From Desulfuromonadales bacterium (lineage in GTDB: Bacteria > Desulfobacterota > Desulfuromonadia > Geobacterales > Pseudopelobacteraceae): a stretch of 44,525 bases of DNA. This document shows positions 7,900 to 18,109 of this stretch, in pieces. Made by a program: the position numbers and the translations under genes. The notes under the pieces are model-generated. The model was given only the letters and a program-made list of their open reading frames with translations, made no database searches and was not told the DNA's origin. Each line of letters opens with the position of its first letter. Within the stretch, counting starts at the first letter, position 1. The stretch covers positions 1 through 44,525 of the forward strand of contig JACAAY010000037.1 of assembly GCA_013377095.1 (NCBI GenBank), given 5' to 3'.

Positions 7900-8730
7900 A
7901 TGATGCGGTGCGGATGGATGACGATAAGCAGGTTTTGGTGTGCTTTGGTTGTGATGACGGTGCTGCTCGCGTGCGCTTCGCTTGCAATTGCATCGGACAC
8001 AAAAGTACTCTGGGAGAGCCGCGAGCAATTCGTGAAGATTGAGAGCCAGGACGCACTTAAGGATAAACCGAAGTTGCCCAATGAACATCCGGCCGATATC
8101 AGTCAGGAGCGACTCGGTGAAATATTGAGCGCCATCGAACTGACCACCGCGGAAAATAAAAAACCAGTGCCGCTTTTTACCAAAAGTTCCCTTGAGAATT
8201 TGGTTCCCCTGCTTCAGGACGGGTTGCGCCAAGCTTCCGCCAATGAGGACGTTACCTTTGCCGTTATCGGGCTGTATACATCCGCTTATGGGTTTGCAAA
8301 GAGCCCCAGGGTAGTCTCAGGTCGAGTATTTTACCAGGGGGGCAAGCTGAACCTGATCATCGGCAAGGCACAAGAGCTGGTTAATGAGCGCCAAGACCGC
8401 CGCTTGTATCCCTTTACACCCGGCAGCAGGCGCTACCCCACAGAAGAAAAATTTACGTTGCTGCCCCAACCCGGTCAGATGGCCTTGACCATGGTCAGGC
8501 AGGATTGGGTTTCCTTTGACAATAACTGGAAACCGGTAGTGGTTGCCGCACCGGTCGTGGAAAAAGGGGGCGAACAGGCTGCCCAACCTTCCGCAATCAA
8601 CAAACTTTTTAGCAGTAAATCAGGCAAGGTAGCGGAACGGCTCAACGTCCTTAAGGAGTTGCGGGACAAGGGTGTTATCACCGAGGAAGAGTACCGTGGA
8701 AAGAGGCTGACTATTTTGAATGAGCTGTAA
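7900..8730 (+). CDS. Secreted protein with C-terminal SHOCT-like motif
   Basis: This 276-residue protein has an N-terminal hydrophobic segment ending in ACASLAIAS that reads as a signal peptide, so it is probably periplasmic. The last 35 residues (ERLNVLKELRDKGVITEEEY...) match the short SHOCT motif, a small helical oligomerisation-type element often at protein ends. The central 200 residues are not recognised. GGGAGG precedes the tandem ATG at 7900. It stands alone between two repeat-containing gaps and faces a convergent neighbour. I assign no function. Confidence 0.65.
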   Translation: MMRCGWMTISRFWCALVVMTVLLACASLAIASDTKVLWESREQFVKIESQDALKDKPKLPNEHPADISQERLGEILSAIELTTAENKKPVPLFTKSSLENLVPLLQDGLRQASANEDVTFAVIGLYTSAYGFAKSPRVVSGRVFYQGGKLNLIIGKAQELVNERQDRRLYPFTPGSRRYPTEEKFTLLPQPGQMALTMVRQDWVSFDNNWKPVVVAAPVVEKGGEQAAQPSAINKLFSSKSGKVAERLNVLKELRDKGVITEEEYRGKRLTILNEL

Positions 8731-8752
8731 TTTGAGTTCCCTCCACCTATTT

Positions 8753-8831
8753 ACCCCTCTCTTGCAAGGGGTATAGGCGCCAGATTAATAAAAAACTCCT
8801 AAAAACCTCCCTCCCCCTTGAAGGGGGAGGG
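8753..8831. repeat. Intergenic palindromes, also a terminator for the minus-strand gene
   Basis: ACCCCT/AGGGGT (8753-8758 with 8767-8772) is followed by an 11-bp stem CCCTCCCCCTT/AAGGGGGAGGG (8809-8819 with 8821-8831). Read on the minus strand, the second stem is followed by T-rich sequence, so it should terminate transcripts from the gene at 8894-9943. The gap 8731-8893 holds nothing else. Confidence 0.65.
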
Positions 8832-8893
8832 AAAAAAGCACAAAAAGAGTCTTATTTCTAAGACTTTCTTCGTTTTATCCCCTCAAAGATCAA

Positions 8894-9943
8894 CTACGGC
8901 TGCTTCAGAAAAATATCAGCAATGACGGGGCGGTGGTCGGATGCTTCTCCGGTTCCGGTCCAGGCGCGCACTGTTTCAAACTGTGAACTCATCAGTATAT
9001 GATCAATCCGCATCCATGAGATTCGCAACCTGGGGAGTCTGTTTTTCAACAAAAAATGTCCGTAGGTGTAGCCGTAGCCACGCCCCCCCTCGGCAAAGGC
9101 ATCATGTAGACCCACATCCCGAAGCTCTGCGCATACCAGGGAGCTGTCGGGGGAATTGAGATCTCCGGCAACAATAACCGGGCCTCGTTCACGGAGAATA
9201 AAATCGCGCAGGATGCGAGCCTGAGTGAGGCGGGTGTACACGTTGCCTTCCAGTTGCTGAATGGCTTTCGGCAGATACCAAGGCTGTTTTCTGGCCGCCC
9301 TGATGGCATTGAGGCCGTGGCGAGGCGATTCCAGGTGGACATTGTACACCGTGATGACCGTTGGACCGATCCGAACCTGGCAACGAAGGCAGGTCATTTG
9401 TTCCCAGGGCAATTTAAGCGAACGCACCTCCACACCTGTCAGGGGGAAACGGCTGGCTATTACAAACTGGCTGTCGGTATAGGTGTGCCATTTCTGGAAG
9501 TAGCGTCCCAACGTGCCATCCAGTAAGCCGTTCGCATCTTGAAACAAGAGGATGTCTGGTCTGTATTCGTCGATGTCATATTCAAGCGCTCTGTGGGCCA
9601 AGTTGCCGTGCAGACCGTATTTTGAATTCCAGGTCATGATCCGTAGCGATGCATTTCCGGTTGTTTGCTGTGATCCATGCGTGGACCAACAGAATCCCAT
9701 GATCGGGCCTGCAACCCAGCCAACGCAGAGCAGGGGCACCCAGGTCCAGCGTCGGACAGAAACAAGGCAGATGGCTGTCAAGATAACACCGGGAATCAGC
9801 CAGAATACCTGGGGGAGATACAGGTTCATGGCAGAGAACCACCACCGTTCCGGTCCCAGCCGGTTCAACAGCGTCAGTGCGGCAATGATCAGCGCATACG
9901 CGCTGATACAGGTGAGGAGAAAACGGGATGTTTTGGGGGTCAT
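8894..9943 (-). CDS. Membrane-anchored endonuclease/exonuclease/phosphatase-family protein
   Basis: The 349-residue product has about three hydrophobic segments in the first 95 residues followed by a catalytic EEP domain. Motifs in order are MTWNSKYG, DILLFQDAN, YNVHLESP, AGDLNSPDSS and the terminal SDHRPVIADI, which hold the Asn, Asp-Asn and Asp-His catalytic residues of this metal-dependent hydrolase fold. The position usually occupied by the metal-binding glutamate reads as Gln in LFQDAN, a change seen in some members. Substrates of the superfamily include nucleic acids, phosphoinositides and sphingolipids; with an inner-membrane anchor, a lipid or envelope substrate is possible. It is transcribed opposite to the secreted protein gene. 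Confidence 0.85.
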   Translation of the reverse strand: MTPKTSRFLLTCISAYALIIAALTLLNRLGPERWWFSAMNLYLPQVFWLIPGVILTAICLVSVRRWTWVPLLCVGWVAGPIMGFCWSTHGSQQTTGNASLRIMTWNSKYGLHGNLAHRALEYDIDEYRPDILLFQDANGLLDGTLGRYFQKWHTYTDSQFVIASRFPLTGVEVRSLKLPWEQMTCLRCQVRIGPTVITVYNVHLESPRHGLNAIRAARKQPWYLPKAIQQLEGNVYTRLTQARILRDFILRERGPVIVAGDLNSPDSSLVCAELRDVGLHDAFAEGGRGYGYTYGHFLLKNRLPRLRISWMRIDHILMSSQFETVRAWTGTGEASDHRPVIADIFLKQP

Positions 9944-10008
9944 GGGGCAAGCTTCCGGTTGAATTTTTGTAACGACTTACAATCTCCCTCATCCGCACCT
10001 TCGGGGCG

Positions 10009-10051
10009 CCTTCTCCTTTTGGCCCGCCTTGTGGGCCCCTTGGGGAGAAGG
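10009..10051. repeat. Compound intergenic palindrome
   Basis: An outer arm CCTTCTCC/GGAGAAGG (10009-10016 with 10044-10051) encloses an inner arm GGCCC/GGGCC (10021-10025 with 10033-10037). The element occupies most of the 127-base gap between two minus-strand genes and resembles dispersed bacterial intergenic repeats. Confidence 0.6.
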
Positions 10052-10070
10052 GACACTCATCAACCTGTTT

Positions 10071-12092
10071 TCAGAAACTCCAGGTGATTTTGCCGTAAAC
10101 CTCACGCCCAACGCTTGAGGGAAGTGTATTGATAAATTCCGGTCGAAACTCCTGCTGGCGTTGGTGAAGAAGATTTCTGCCCACCAGGGAAACCTCCAGG
10201 TTTTTTACCGGACGCCAGCCAAGGCGGACATCAAGCGTCACATACCCTGCCAGTTTGTTGAGCAGGTAGTCCTCGCTCTGATCAACAAAACGTCCCCACA
10301 CATCAAGTTCAACATTTTCAGTCAGTTCCAGTTGTGAGCGCAGCGAAACCTGGTGGGCCGGTGGTTTGAAACCGGCAGCATTGGAAGCGGTAATGTAGGA
10401 ATAGGCCGCTGCCAGACGCCAGGGGGCAAGGACCCGCCAATCGGCGGCCAGCTCAGCTCCCCAGGTTTCTCCATTATGGTTATTTCGTAACATATTCAGT
10501 ATGTAGGGCTGGGTAGCGGAAGGCAGAAGCGTTGTTACACCCACCAGCCTCCTGTAGATGTTGTAAAAGCCGGTCAAATCAACCGTAAATCGCTCTACGG
10601 GCTGAATCCGGATTCCGGCTTCATAGGCCATCAATTCCTCGGCCAGCAGGTTTCCCGGACCCTGGATGACAATGGGGGTAGGCCCCAACTGAGTAAGCAT
10701 TATTGATTGTTGCAGCGTTACATCCGACTCGCCGCGTGATGGTGTGTGCACGGCTCGAGAAACAGCGGACCAGAAGGTTAAATGTTCGTTCGGAGTCCAG
10801 ATCAGCCGTCCGCTGGGCTGTACTTCAAAGCCGGTATAGTCGTTGTGTTCGAACTTGGAGCCGATGACCAGATGTACTCTGTCCTGAATAACGGTGATGT
10901 CATCCTGGAGAAAGGCACTGAACAGTTTTTCGCTGCGGTTTTGAGGGGTTAATGAGAGGTAGTGGGAGCCGCTGATGCGGTCCTCCGTGAAGCGGTAGCC
11001 AAGGCCCCAGACAATGTCCTGAACTTTTCCCCATTGAAAACGATGTAACATATCCACATCGACCGTGTTTCTCTTTTCATCGAGAAAACCGGGCATGTTG
11101 CGCATGGTGCGGTCGTAGTACAGTTGAAATGATAGTTCCGAGTCATCTGAAAAGGAGTGTGTCAACTTGGAAAGTATATTGCCGCCGCCAACCTTGGTGT
11201 TGCTTGTGCGGGTGCTGGAAAAGGTGGCGGAGGACAGGTCGGGCAGGGTAAACGTCTCTCGCTCCGTGCCGCCATAGATATCCCCCTGGAGGGTGAACGA
11301 GTTGGCCCCGGATTTGCCATCAAGCCGGAATCCTCCGCGGGCCTGGTCCCAGCCGTCATCGGCGGGCCGATTGTCTTCCGTCTTCTGCTCGAAACGATTG
11401 ACGTATTTGCCGTAGGCACGCATCGCACCCCACTCTCCAAGAGAGGCGCCGTAGCGGGCGCCTACATTGCCACGATCATAATTGCCTGAAGCGGCGGAGA
11501 TCAGTCCACCGGTTGTATCGGAGGCTTGCTTGGTGATGATGTTGATGACTCCATTAACCGCGTTGGCGCCCCAAATGGTGGCTCCGGGGCCGCGGATGAC
11601 CTCGATGCGTTCGATATCTTCCAGCAGGGTGTCCTGAACATCCCAGAAAACCCCGGAAAAAAGTGGTGTATAGATGCTGCGTCCGTCAATAAGAACCAGC
11701 AGTTTTCTGGCAAAACGTCCATTGAACCCGCGGGCGGTGACTGCCCATTTACTGGAATCAATTTTGGCGACGGTTACGCCCGGCACCATGCGGAGGGCAT
11801 CGGGAATGTTCGTGACACCAGAACGCCGGATGTCCTCCTGGGTGATAACGAAGATTGCCGCTGCGGTGTTTGCCACTGATTGCGATTTTCGTGCGGCAGA
11901 GGTGACCTCCAGGGTCATGAGGTCTTCCAGGGAGAGCGTTGCTAGCTCAGGACCAGGAGAGAGCTCTGCCGCCCATACCGGCGTGGCTCCAGCTGTCATC
12001 AGGTGGAGGACAACAAGCGCCACGAGCGGCAGCAGGTGGATATTGTCTCGGATTCTTCGTGGCGAAACGAGTTTTTCGCTTGTTTCAGTCAT
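10071..12092 (-). CDS. TonB-dependent outer-membrane receptor
   Basis: The 673-residue protein has a signal-anchor-like N-terminus ending AAELSPG, a plug domain (SVANTAAAIFVITQEDIRRSG, LLVLIDGRSIYTP, IEVIRGPGATIWGANAVNGVINIITK) and a long beta-barrel ending in TWSF with terminal Phe. The motif LSLEDLMTLEVTSA near residue 53 is common in the vitamin B12/colicin-receptor-like group and may contain the TonB-interacting region. It imports a scarce ligand using energy from TonB. It is the last gene of a minus-strand run with a YfiR-like protein, a GGDEF-EAL protein and a hybrid histidine kinase, suggesting its ligand or occupancy is linked to that signalling chain. Confidence 0.93.
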   Translation of the reverse strand: MTETSEKLVSPRRIRDNIHLLPLVALVVLHLMTAGATPVWAAELSPGPELATLSLEDLMTLEVTSAARKSQSVANTAAAIFVITQEDIRRSGVTNIPDALRMVPGVTVAKIDSSKWAVTARGFNGRFARKLLVLIDGRSIYTPLFSGVFWDVQDTLLEDIERIEVIRGPGATIWGANAVNGVINIITKQASDTTGGLISAASGNYDRGNVGARYGASLGEWGAMRAYGKYVNRFEQKTEDNRPADDGWDQARGGFRLDGKSGANSFTLQGDIYGGTERETFTLPDLSSATFSSTRTSNTKVGGGNILSKLTHSFSDDSELSFQLYYDRTMRNMPGFLDEKRNTVDVDMLHRFQWGKVQDIVWGLGYRFTEDRISGSHYLSLTPQNRSEKLFSAFLQDDITVIQDRVHLVIGSKFEHNDYTGFEVQPSGRLIWTPNEHLTFWSAVSRAVHTPSRGESDVTLQQSIMLTQLGPTPIVIQGPGNLLAEELMAYEAGIRIQPVERFTVDLTGFYNIYRRLVGVTTLLPSATQPYILNMLRNNHNGETWGAELAADWRVLAPWRLAAAYSYITASNAAGFKPPAHQVSLRSQLELTENVELDVWGRFVDQSEDYLLNKLAGYVTLDVRLGWRPVKNLEVSLVGRNLLHQRQQEFRPEFINTLPSSVGREVYGKITWSF

Positions 12093-12143
12093 GGGGTGAT
12101 GCCTCCAATACGAAAAATCATAAAAAAAACAGATGCGCCATAT

Positions 12144-12698
12144 TCAGTTGCCAAGCACGGTTTTGGCGAGTTTCAGCAGTTGCGAACTGATTGAGAGGTG
12201 CGCCTTGCGAACGGCGGCAAGGTTTACTTCAAATCCGACCCTGTTTTGCACCGGCACCAACCCGATCATGCCACCGAACTCGCAGAAACCGTTTATGTCG
12301 CTTACGGTCAGCACATTCAGTTGACGAAGCTCCCGTAGTATTCCAGAAAGGTGGTGGCGCTCTGAGGCTGAAATGTATACCAGACGGGCATTTTTAGCCT
12401 CTTCCGTGCCATCGATATGTCTGACAATGACCTTGTTGCCATGAACCGTTTGGGACTTTAATGTATTTACGAAGCTGTCGGAGGGGGTTTTCCCGAGAAT
12501 GGCGATGGTGAATGAATCTTTCTCGACCTGGCTTTCGTTGGGCCATTCGGTCAGTTTGGCAAAGTTCAGTACGAAGGCGGCTTTAACCTGGTATTCATCC
12601 TGCCTGGCGCAGGTTGCCGGATGGGGGATGAATACCAGGAGAAGGAGGAGCACCAGGAACAGGGTAACGTATTTTGGCAGCGAAAAAAGACGCTTCAC
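12144..12698 (-). CDS. YfiR-family (DUF4154) periplasmic protein
   Basis: This 184-residue protein has a signal peptide (hydrophobic stretch ending HPATCA) and the YfiR pattern: YQVKAAFVLNFAKLTEWP, an IAILGKTP segment, ARLVYISASE and a terminal GFEVNLAAVRKAHLSISSQLL helix. In Pseudomonas, YfiR represses the CHASE8-containing diguanylate cyclase YfiN from the periplasm. Here the adjacent genes encode a CHASE8-like histidine kinase and a GGDEF-EAL protein. Its start overlaps the stop of the GGDEF-EAL gene by four bases, so they are translationally coupled. A regulator of the kinase's periplasmic domain is the natural inference. Confidence 0.85.
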   Translation of the reverse strand: MKRLFSLPKYVTLFLVLLLLLVFIPHPATCARQDEYQVKAAFVLNFAKLTEWPNESQVEKDSFTIAILGKTPSDSFVNTLKSQTVHGNKVIVRHIDGTEEAKNARLVYISASERHHLSGILRELRQLNVLTVSDINGFCEFGGMIGLVPVQNRVGFEVNLAAVRKAHLSISSQLLKLAKTVLGN

Positions 12699-14872
12699 TG
12701 GGCGAGTCCAGAGGTGGGGATGCTGGTATCGGGTAACGGGATGATAATGGAGCCCTGCAACAGGAGCTGGCGAATATCATGCTCGGGCAGAGGGCGGCTG
12801 AACAGGTATCCCTGGATAACCGAACAGCCGCTGTTCTTCAGGTAGTTTAACTGTTCAATGGTTTCGACACCTTCAGCAATAATATCTTTTTGGAGCGAGC
12901 GGGAGAGGGCAATGATGGCGGTGACGATTGAGGCGCTTTCGGGGTTGTCATTGACCTTGGAGACAAACGATCTGTCGATTTTAAGGGTGTGAAACGGGAA
13001 ACGGGTCAGGTAGCTGAGCGATGAATAACCGGTGCCGAAATCGTCGATGGAAATGCTGACACCCGTCTCCTTGAGAACCATAAGCGCGTCAATAACCTCT
13101 TCGGTGTGTTTCATCAGAACACCCTCGGTAATTTCCAGCTCCAGGTTGTTCCATGCTGCGCCGCCACGTTGCCGGATCAGTTCGATGGATTCGTGCAGGT
13201 TGTTTTTGATGAAATGCTTGGCGGAAAGATTGACCGCAACCCTCACAAGGGGAATCTGCTCGCTTTGCCAGGTGTCCAGTTGCCGACAGACCGCGGAAAT
13301 AACCCAGCGGTCAATATGGATGATAAGTCCCATGTCTTCCGCAATGGGGATGAAGTCGGCGGGCGAAACCCAGCCCAACTCCGGGTTGTTCCAGCGGACA
13401 AGGGCTTCCAGCCCCACTATCCGGTTGGTGGTGCAGTCAACCTTGGGCTGGTAATTGATTGAAAATTCTTTCTTTTCAATTGCTTTGCGCAGGTGCGTTT
13501 CAAGGATCAGTCGCTGGAGTGAGGCCGAGTTCATTTCCTGCGTGTAGAACTGGTAGGTGCTTCGTCCGAGGTCCTTGGCGCTGTACATTGCCACATCTGC
13601 ATTCTTGAGCAGCGTATCAAGTTCCAGTCCGTCGTGTGGATAGATGCTGATGCCGATGCTGCACGAAATAAAGGCTTCGTTGCCGTTCAGGTCAAAGGGG
13701 GCTTCCAGGGTTTCAATGACTCTGCGCGCAACCCGTGCCGCAATTTCGGGCGTTGCAATTCCTTCCAGCAGTATGGTGAACTCGTCTCCTCCCAGGCGGG
13801 CAATCATGGAATCCTTCTGTTCTTCGGGTTCGCGGCTGATTGTGTCATAGGGTCTGACGCGCTGCTGCAATCTGTCAGCCACCTGTTGCAGGAGCAGATC
13901 CCCGATATCGTGCCCGAGGGAGTCGTTGATCCCCTTGAATCGGTCAAGGTCGAGAAACAAAACCGCCACATGTCTGCTGTGCTGTTCTGCAATGGCCAGG
14001 GCCCGTTTGAGGTGTTCCTTGAAGAGAACCCGGTTGGGAAGGCCGGTCAGGCTGTCATAGTATGCCAGATAACGGATCCTCTCTTCCGAGCGCTTCCTGT
14101 CGGAAATATCCTGTACCGTTCCCGTAACAAGAACAGAGTGTTCGTCCGCATCGCGGTGAACTTCCGCCTCCAGATGGATAAATCGCTTGTCTTCTTGATT
14201 GGTTGCCATCTGACAATCGATACTGAGCGGCCTCCCTCGTTCCATAAGAACATCAAGACCTTTTCGAAGATGCTGGCGATCCCGTGGATGAAAGGAAGCG
14301 ATGAGTGAGGAAATGTCACGGACAACACTGATTGAGGGAAGATCGAGGACAACCCTGCATGGTTCGGAAATCTGCACATAGTCCAGTACCGGATTCCACT
14401 CCCAGCTTCCCATGCGGGCCAGTTGCTGGGCCTGACTCAGCCGAGCTTCACTGGAGCGCAGATCCCTGAATGCCTTGCTTGATCTGAAAATGTAATGCAC
14501 CCGGTAGGCCAGTATCTGCCAGTTGATCGGTTTTGTGATGAAATCGGTTGCGCCGATGCCGTAGGCCTTGTGGATTGAGTCGATGTCGTCCAGGCCGGTC
14601 ATCATGACGATGGGGACATTCTGCCCCTCAGGGTGGGAACGGATCTCCTGACAGACGGAAAAACCGTCCTTGCCCGGAAGAAGTACATCCAGCAGCAGGA
14701 CATCCGGCCTGGTGCGCAGGAATGATTCCAGTGCTATGTCACCATCCGGACACTCATTAACCGTATACCCGGATTCCTCCAGTACAGTTCGCGTGAGATG
14801 TCTGATGACGGGGTCGTCGTCGATCACCAGGACACGGCAGAACTCCGGTGTATCGCCACATCCGGCCATCAT
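12695..14872 (-). CDS. REC-PAS-GGDEF-EAL cyclic-di-GMP regulator
   Basis: The 725-residue cytoplasmic protein starts with a receiver domain (VIDDDPV and [12 protein letters not shown], phospho-acceptor Asp near 56), then a PAS/PAC-like segment, a GGDEF domain with an intact GGDEF motif, and an EAL domain with [16 protein letters not shown] and EGVET. An RPYD I-site-like motif lies upstream of GGDEF but is separated from it by a roughly 12-residue insertion. Both cyclase and phosphodiesterase signatures are complete, so either or both activities are possible. The gene is coupled by four-base overlaps to the hybrid kinase upstream and the YfiR-like gene downstream, making it the probable output regulator of that kinase. 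Confidence 0.93.
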   Translation of the reverse strand: MMAGCGDTPEFCRVLVIDDDPVIRHLTRTVLEESGYTVNECPDGDIALESFLRTRPDVLLLDVLLPGKDGFSVCQEIRSHPEGQNVPIVMMTGLDDIDSIHKAYGIGATDFITKPINWQILAYRVHYIFRSSKAFRDLRSSEARLSQAQQLARMGSWEWNPVLDYVQISEPCRVVLDLPSISVVRDISSLIASFHPRDRQHLRKGLDVLMERGRPLSIDCQMATNQEDKRFIHLEAEVHRDADEHSVLVTGTVQDISDRKRSEERIRYLAYYDSLTGLPNRVLFKEHLKRALAIAEQHSRHVAVLFLDLDRFKGINDSLGHDIGDLLLQQVADRLQQRVRPYDTISREPEEQKDSMIARLGGDEFTILLEGIATPEIAARVARRVIETLEAPFDLNGNEAFISCSIGISIYPHDGLELDTLLKNADVAMYSAKDLGRSTYQFYTQEMNSASLQRLILETHLRKAIEKKEFSINYQPKVDCTTNRIVGLEALVRWNNPELGWVSPADFIPIAEDMGLIIHIDRWVISAVCRQLDTWQSEQIPLVRVAVNLSAKHFIKNNLHESIELIRQRGGAAWNNLELEITEGVLMKHTEEVIDALMVLKETGVSISIDDFGTGYSSLSYLTRFPFHTLKIDRSFVSKVNDNPESASIVTAIIALSRSLQKDIIAEGVETIEQLNYLKNSGCSVIQGYLFSRPLPEHDIRQLLLQGSIIIPLPDTSIPTSGLAQ

Positions 14873-17790
14873 GACTGTTCACCCTGCATGAGTGTGGTGA
14901 GCTCCTGGGAAACAGCTTCAAACTCGGATTCGATGCGGGAAAGGATCTCCGTGTCATAGGAATCTTGTTTGTTCCTGCCGATGGATTCCAACGTCCTGCA
15001 GAGCTCAGCCAGTCTGGTGGCGCCAAGATTGGCGCTGCCGGATTTAAAGTAGTGCGCCTTTTTGAACAGCTCTTCCATATCGTTGTCGCGCGCAGCCCGA
15101 TGGAGGGCGGAGATCACGTTGGGGGCATCATCAAGGTAATAGCGGATAACCGTTTGCAGTACCTTTTTTTTACCCCCGGAATCAATTTTGCGGATATTGT
15201 CGATGTAACGATAATCGATGGCTGATGCGGTTTCATTGCTCGTTGTCTGCTCGTGACTGCTACTGGCCGATGTGTGGTGTGTTTCCTGGCGGGAGATGGT
15301 TTCCGGGATTACCTGCCGGTCCAGCGGAGCTGAGGGTGTTCCGGAAACGGTCCCGGGCAGCCAGCGGTATAAGGTGCCGGCCAATTGTTCCAGGGCATAC
15401 GGTTTTGTCAGATAATCATCCATGCCGGAGGCCATGCAGAGTTCCCGGTCCAGCTCGCTTGCATGGGCGGTCAGGGCGATGACGATCTGATGGCGCCGAT
15501 CCGCTCCCTGCAGCGTCTGCTCTCTGTGCCGTAGCGCTATGGTCGCTTCATAGCCATCCATGATCGGCATTTGACAATCCATCAGCACAATGGAAAATTC
15601 GTGCGTATCCATCAGATCAAGCGCTGTGCGTCCGTTATCGGCAAGAGTGACATCGTACCCCAGAAACTCCAGCATCTCGCGTCCCACATCCTGGTTGACC
15701 GGGTTGTCCTCCACCAGCAGGATGGAGATGCCCGGTGCGACCTTGCCGTCAGCTGCCCGCTCCGCCCGATCAAACAATGATGGCGGCATCTTTTTGGCAA
15801 TGCCGGTCAGCCCGATCAGGCAGTCGAACAGCCATGAGCTACGAACCGGCTTTGTCAGGCAGTAGCTGATTCCGGCTGCCTGGGCCCGCTCCATTTCACC
15901 GATGATTCCGGCGGAGGTGAGCATCACCATATGCATGGGCGGTATGGCTGGATCGGCTTTGATGGCATACGCAAGCGCAATGCCATCCATTTCCGGCATC
16001 ATCATGTCGAGGATTGCAAGCTGGAATGGATTGGCGTGGCTGGCATTGCGCAGAATCGCCAGAGCCTCGGGACCGCAGGAAGCGGTTTTTACCGCCATGC
16101 CCCAGGTTTGGATAATCTGTTCGAGGATGGTGCGGTTGGTGGCGTTGTCATCGACTACCAGTACTCGCAGGTTGTGAAGCGTTTCGTGGTCAATTGGAGT
16201 CAAGGCCCGTGGCTGGCAGCTGTGGGCGTCAAAACAGGCCGTGAAACAGAAGCGTGATCCGACATCAGGGGTGCTTTCCACGCTGGTGCTGCCGCCCATC
16301 AGTCCTGTCAGTTGTTTGACAATAGTGAGACCAAGTCCGGTTCCGCCATAGCGACGAGTGGTAGAGCCGTCCGCCTGGGAAAAAGCCTCGAATATTCTGC
16401 CCATGGCCTCCGGTTTGATGCCGATTCCGGTGTCACTGACGCAAAAGCCGATCATAATTCTCTCTTCGTCTTTTTCAACGACGTTCACCGTCAGTATGAT
16501 TTCACCCTGGTCGGTGAATTTGACCGCGTTACTGGTGAGGTTCAACAGGATCTGACGCAAACGAGCCGGGTCGCCGGTGATGATCTGGGGAATATCGGGG
16601 GCAAGTGAAACGAGCAGTTCCAGACCTTTCTTTTGAGCTGCGTTGGCGAACAGTTCTGCTGCTTCGCTGACCAGTTCGTGCAGGTCGAAGGGGATCTTTT
16701 CCAACTCAATCTTGCCCGATTCGATCTTTGAAAAATCGAGGATGTCATTGATGATGGACAGTAGCGCTTCACCCGAATTGTGAATTGTTTCGGAAAACTG
16801 ACGCTGTCTGTCGTTAAGGTCCGTTCCCAGCAGCAGTTCGGTCATGCCCAGAACGCCGTTCATCGGGGTACGTATTTCGTGGCTCATGTTGGCGAGAAAT
16901 TCGGATTTTGCCCGGCTGGCGGTTTCGGCCGCATCCCGCGCCAGTTCCAGGTCAACAACCAGCTGTTGCAGCTCACTTGTGCGCTGGGCAACGGTTTCCT
17001 CAAGGGTGTCCCGGCGCAGGACCAGCTCCCTGTCCTGGGTTTCAATCTGTCCCAGCATTTCGTTGAAGCCGTTTATCATGTGGCCGATTTCATCACTGCT
17101 CTCGTTGACGGCCCGGATGGAGTAGTCCTTGTCATGGGAGACGCGGGACATGGTCTGCGCCAGGGACAGGATCGGCCTGGTGATCAGGTTTTGCAGCCGT
17201 GACACGATCATGTATGCCGCAAGCAGCGCTACGAAAAAGATTGTCGCGGAGAAGGCGCTGACCCTGATGATCATGTTCCAGAGCGGTGTGCTGGAGGTGT
17301 GCACCACCACAAAGCCGATACGCTGGCCATCGGACATGATTGGACGAACGGTGTCGAAACAGGGGCCCAGGCGCCAGAAGCTTGTCGTAGCCATCTCTTT
17401 CAGAAGAGCCATTCGTTGCGGTGTGGTTGTGGCTTTGTTCAGTTCCGAGAAGTGAATATTCTCATCAGGCGTGTTCCGATTCAGGTACGAGGCGAAGATG
17501 CTTCCCTGGGCGTTTAAAATGTAGGCACCCAGTACCTGGGGGTTTGCGCTGAGGGGGGACAGGACATCGCTGCCCCCTTTGGGGTCGGCGAACATGAGCG
17601 GTGTTGTGGCGGAATAGGCAACCATGTCGGCGATAATGGAGGTGTTTCTGAGGATATCCTGACGATAACGCAGCACCTGGCTGACGATCAGGGTGAGTGA
17701 AACCAGTGACACCACCGTACCTGTGGTAATGAGAGTCACCAGCATGATCTTGTTTTTGATGGATGCATTTCGAAAAAATGATTTCATCAT
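14869..17790 (-). CDS. Hybrid histidine kinase with CHASE8-like sensor, two receivers and HPt
   Basis: The 973-residue protein has two membrane segments (about 13-38 and 176-197) around a periplasmic region. In that region, residues 45-102 ([31 protein letters not shown]) resemble the CHASE8 domain of YfiN. HAMP (about 198-250), a coiled segment, HisKA with [10 protein letters not shown] (His304), a HATPase domain, two receiver domains ([11 protein letters not shown] and [11 protein letters not shown]) and a terminal HPt ([12 protein letters not shown]) follow. This is a full internal phosphorelay. The next gene encodes a REC-GGDEF-EAL protein and the one after it a YfiR-like partner, all coupled. 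The ligand is unknown; redox or envelope stress is only a guess from the YfiBNR precedent. Confidence 0.9.
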   Translation of the reverse strand: MMKSFFRNASIKNKIMLVTLITTGTVVSLVSLTLIVSQVLRYRQDILRNTSIIADMVAYSATTPLMFADPKGGSDVLSPLSANPQVLGAYILNAQGSIFASYLNRNTPDENIHFSELNKATTTPQRMALLKEMATTSFWRLGPCFDTVRPIMSDGQRIGFVVVHTSSTPLWNMIIRVSAFSATIFFVALLAAYMIVSRLQNLITRPILSLAQTMSRVSHDKDYSIRAVNESSDEIGHMINGFNEMLGQIETQDRELVLRRDTLEETVAQRTSELQQLVVDLELARDAAETASRAKSEFLANMSHEIRTPMNGVLGMTELLLGTDLNDRQRQFSETIHNSGEALLSIINDILDFSKIESGKIELEKIPFDLHELVSEAAELFANAAQKKGLELLVSLAPDIPQIITGDPARLRQILLNLTSNAVKFTDQGEIILTVNVVEKDEERIMIGFCVSDTGIGIKPEAMGRIFEAFSQADGSTTRRYGGTGLGLTIVKQLTGLMGGSTSVESTPDVGSRFCFTACFDAHSCQPRALTPIDHETLHNLRVLVVDDNATNRTILEQIIQTWGMAVKTASCGPEALAILRNASHANPFQLAILDMMMPEMDGIALAYAIKADPAIPPMHMVMLTSAGIIGEMERAQAAGISYCLTKPVRSSWLFDCLIGLTGIAKKMPPSLFDRAERAADGKVAPGISILLVEDNPVNQDVGREMLEFLGYDVTLADNGRTALDLMDTHEFSIVLMDCQMPIMDGYEATIALRHREQTLQGADRRHQIVIALTAHASELDRELCMASGMDDYLTKPYALEQLAGTLYRWLPGTVSGTPSAPLDRQVIPETISRQETHHTSASSSHEQTTSNETASAIDYRYIDNIRKIDSGGKKKVLQTVIRYYLDDAPNVISALHRAARDNDMEELFKKAHYFKSGSANLGATRLAELCRTLESIGRNKQDSYDTEILSRIESEFEAVSQELTTLMQGEQS

Positions 17791-17898
17791 TCACCGGGGT
17801 ATTTCGAAAGACAGGGTTTTGTGTCCTTGAAATCGTGCGCGCACTTGTGTGAGCGGCGCTGCGATGCCTCGTGTTCAGAAGGTATCAATTTGGCGGAC

Positions 17899-17904
17899 AG
17901 TATA
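17899..17904 (-). promoter_or_regulatory. Possible -10 element for the kinase operon
   Basis: On the minus strand TATACT matches the -10 consensus at five of six positions, about 110 bases before the kinase start; a good -35 is not seen 17 bases upstream. The surrounding gap 17791-18109 separates divergent genes, and apart from A/T-rich sequence near 17880-17980 I see no other clear signal in it. Confidence 0.3.
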
Positions 17905-18109
17905 AATGAAAATTCTGTTTTATCGAAGCACAAACTACGTCAAAGTTGTTGATATGCTGAAATAGATTGATTTTGGCAGCGTCAGGTTTTCCACGGCCGT
18001 ATCAAAATGACAATTATGTGTTCCCCTGTGGAAAACGCTGCACCGGGCTGGTTTGATTACAACTATTTCGGTCTTGTACGAAATGGCGGATTACATTATA
18101 ACTGTAGTC

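Noticed and set aside
18053..18109. Extended starts of the isochorismatase-like gene
   Set aside because: Extra residues lack similarity and no ribosome site precedes them.
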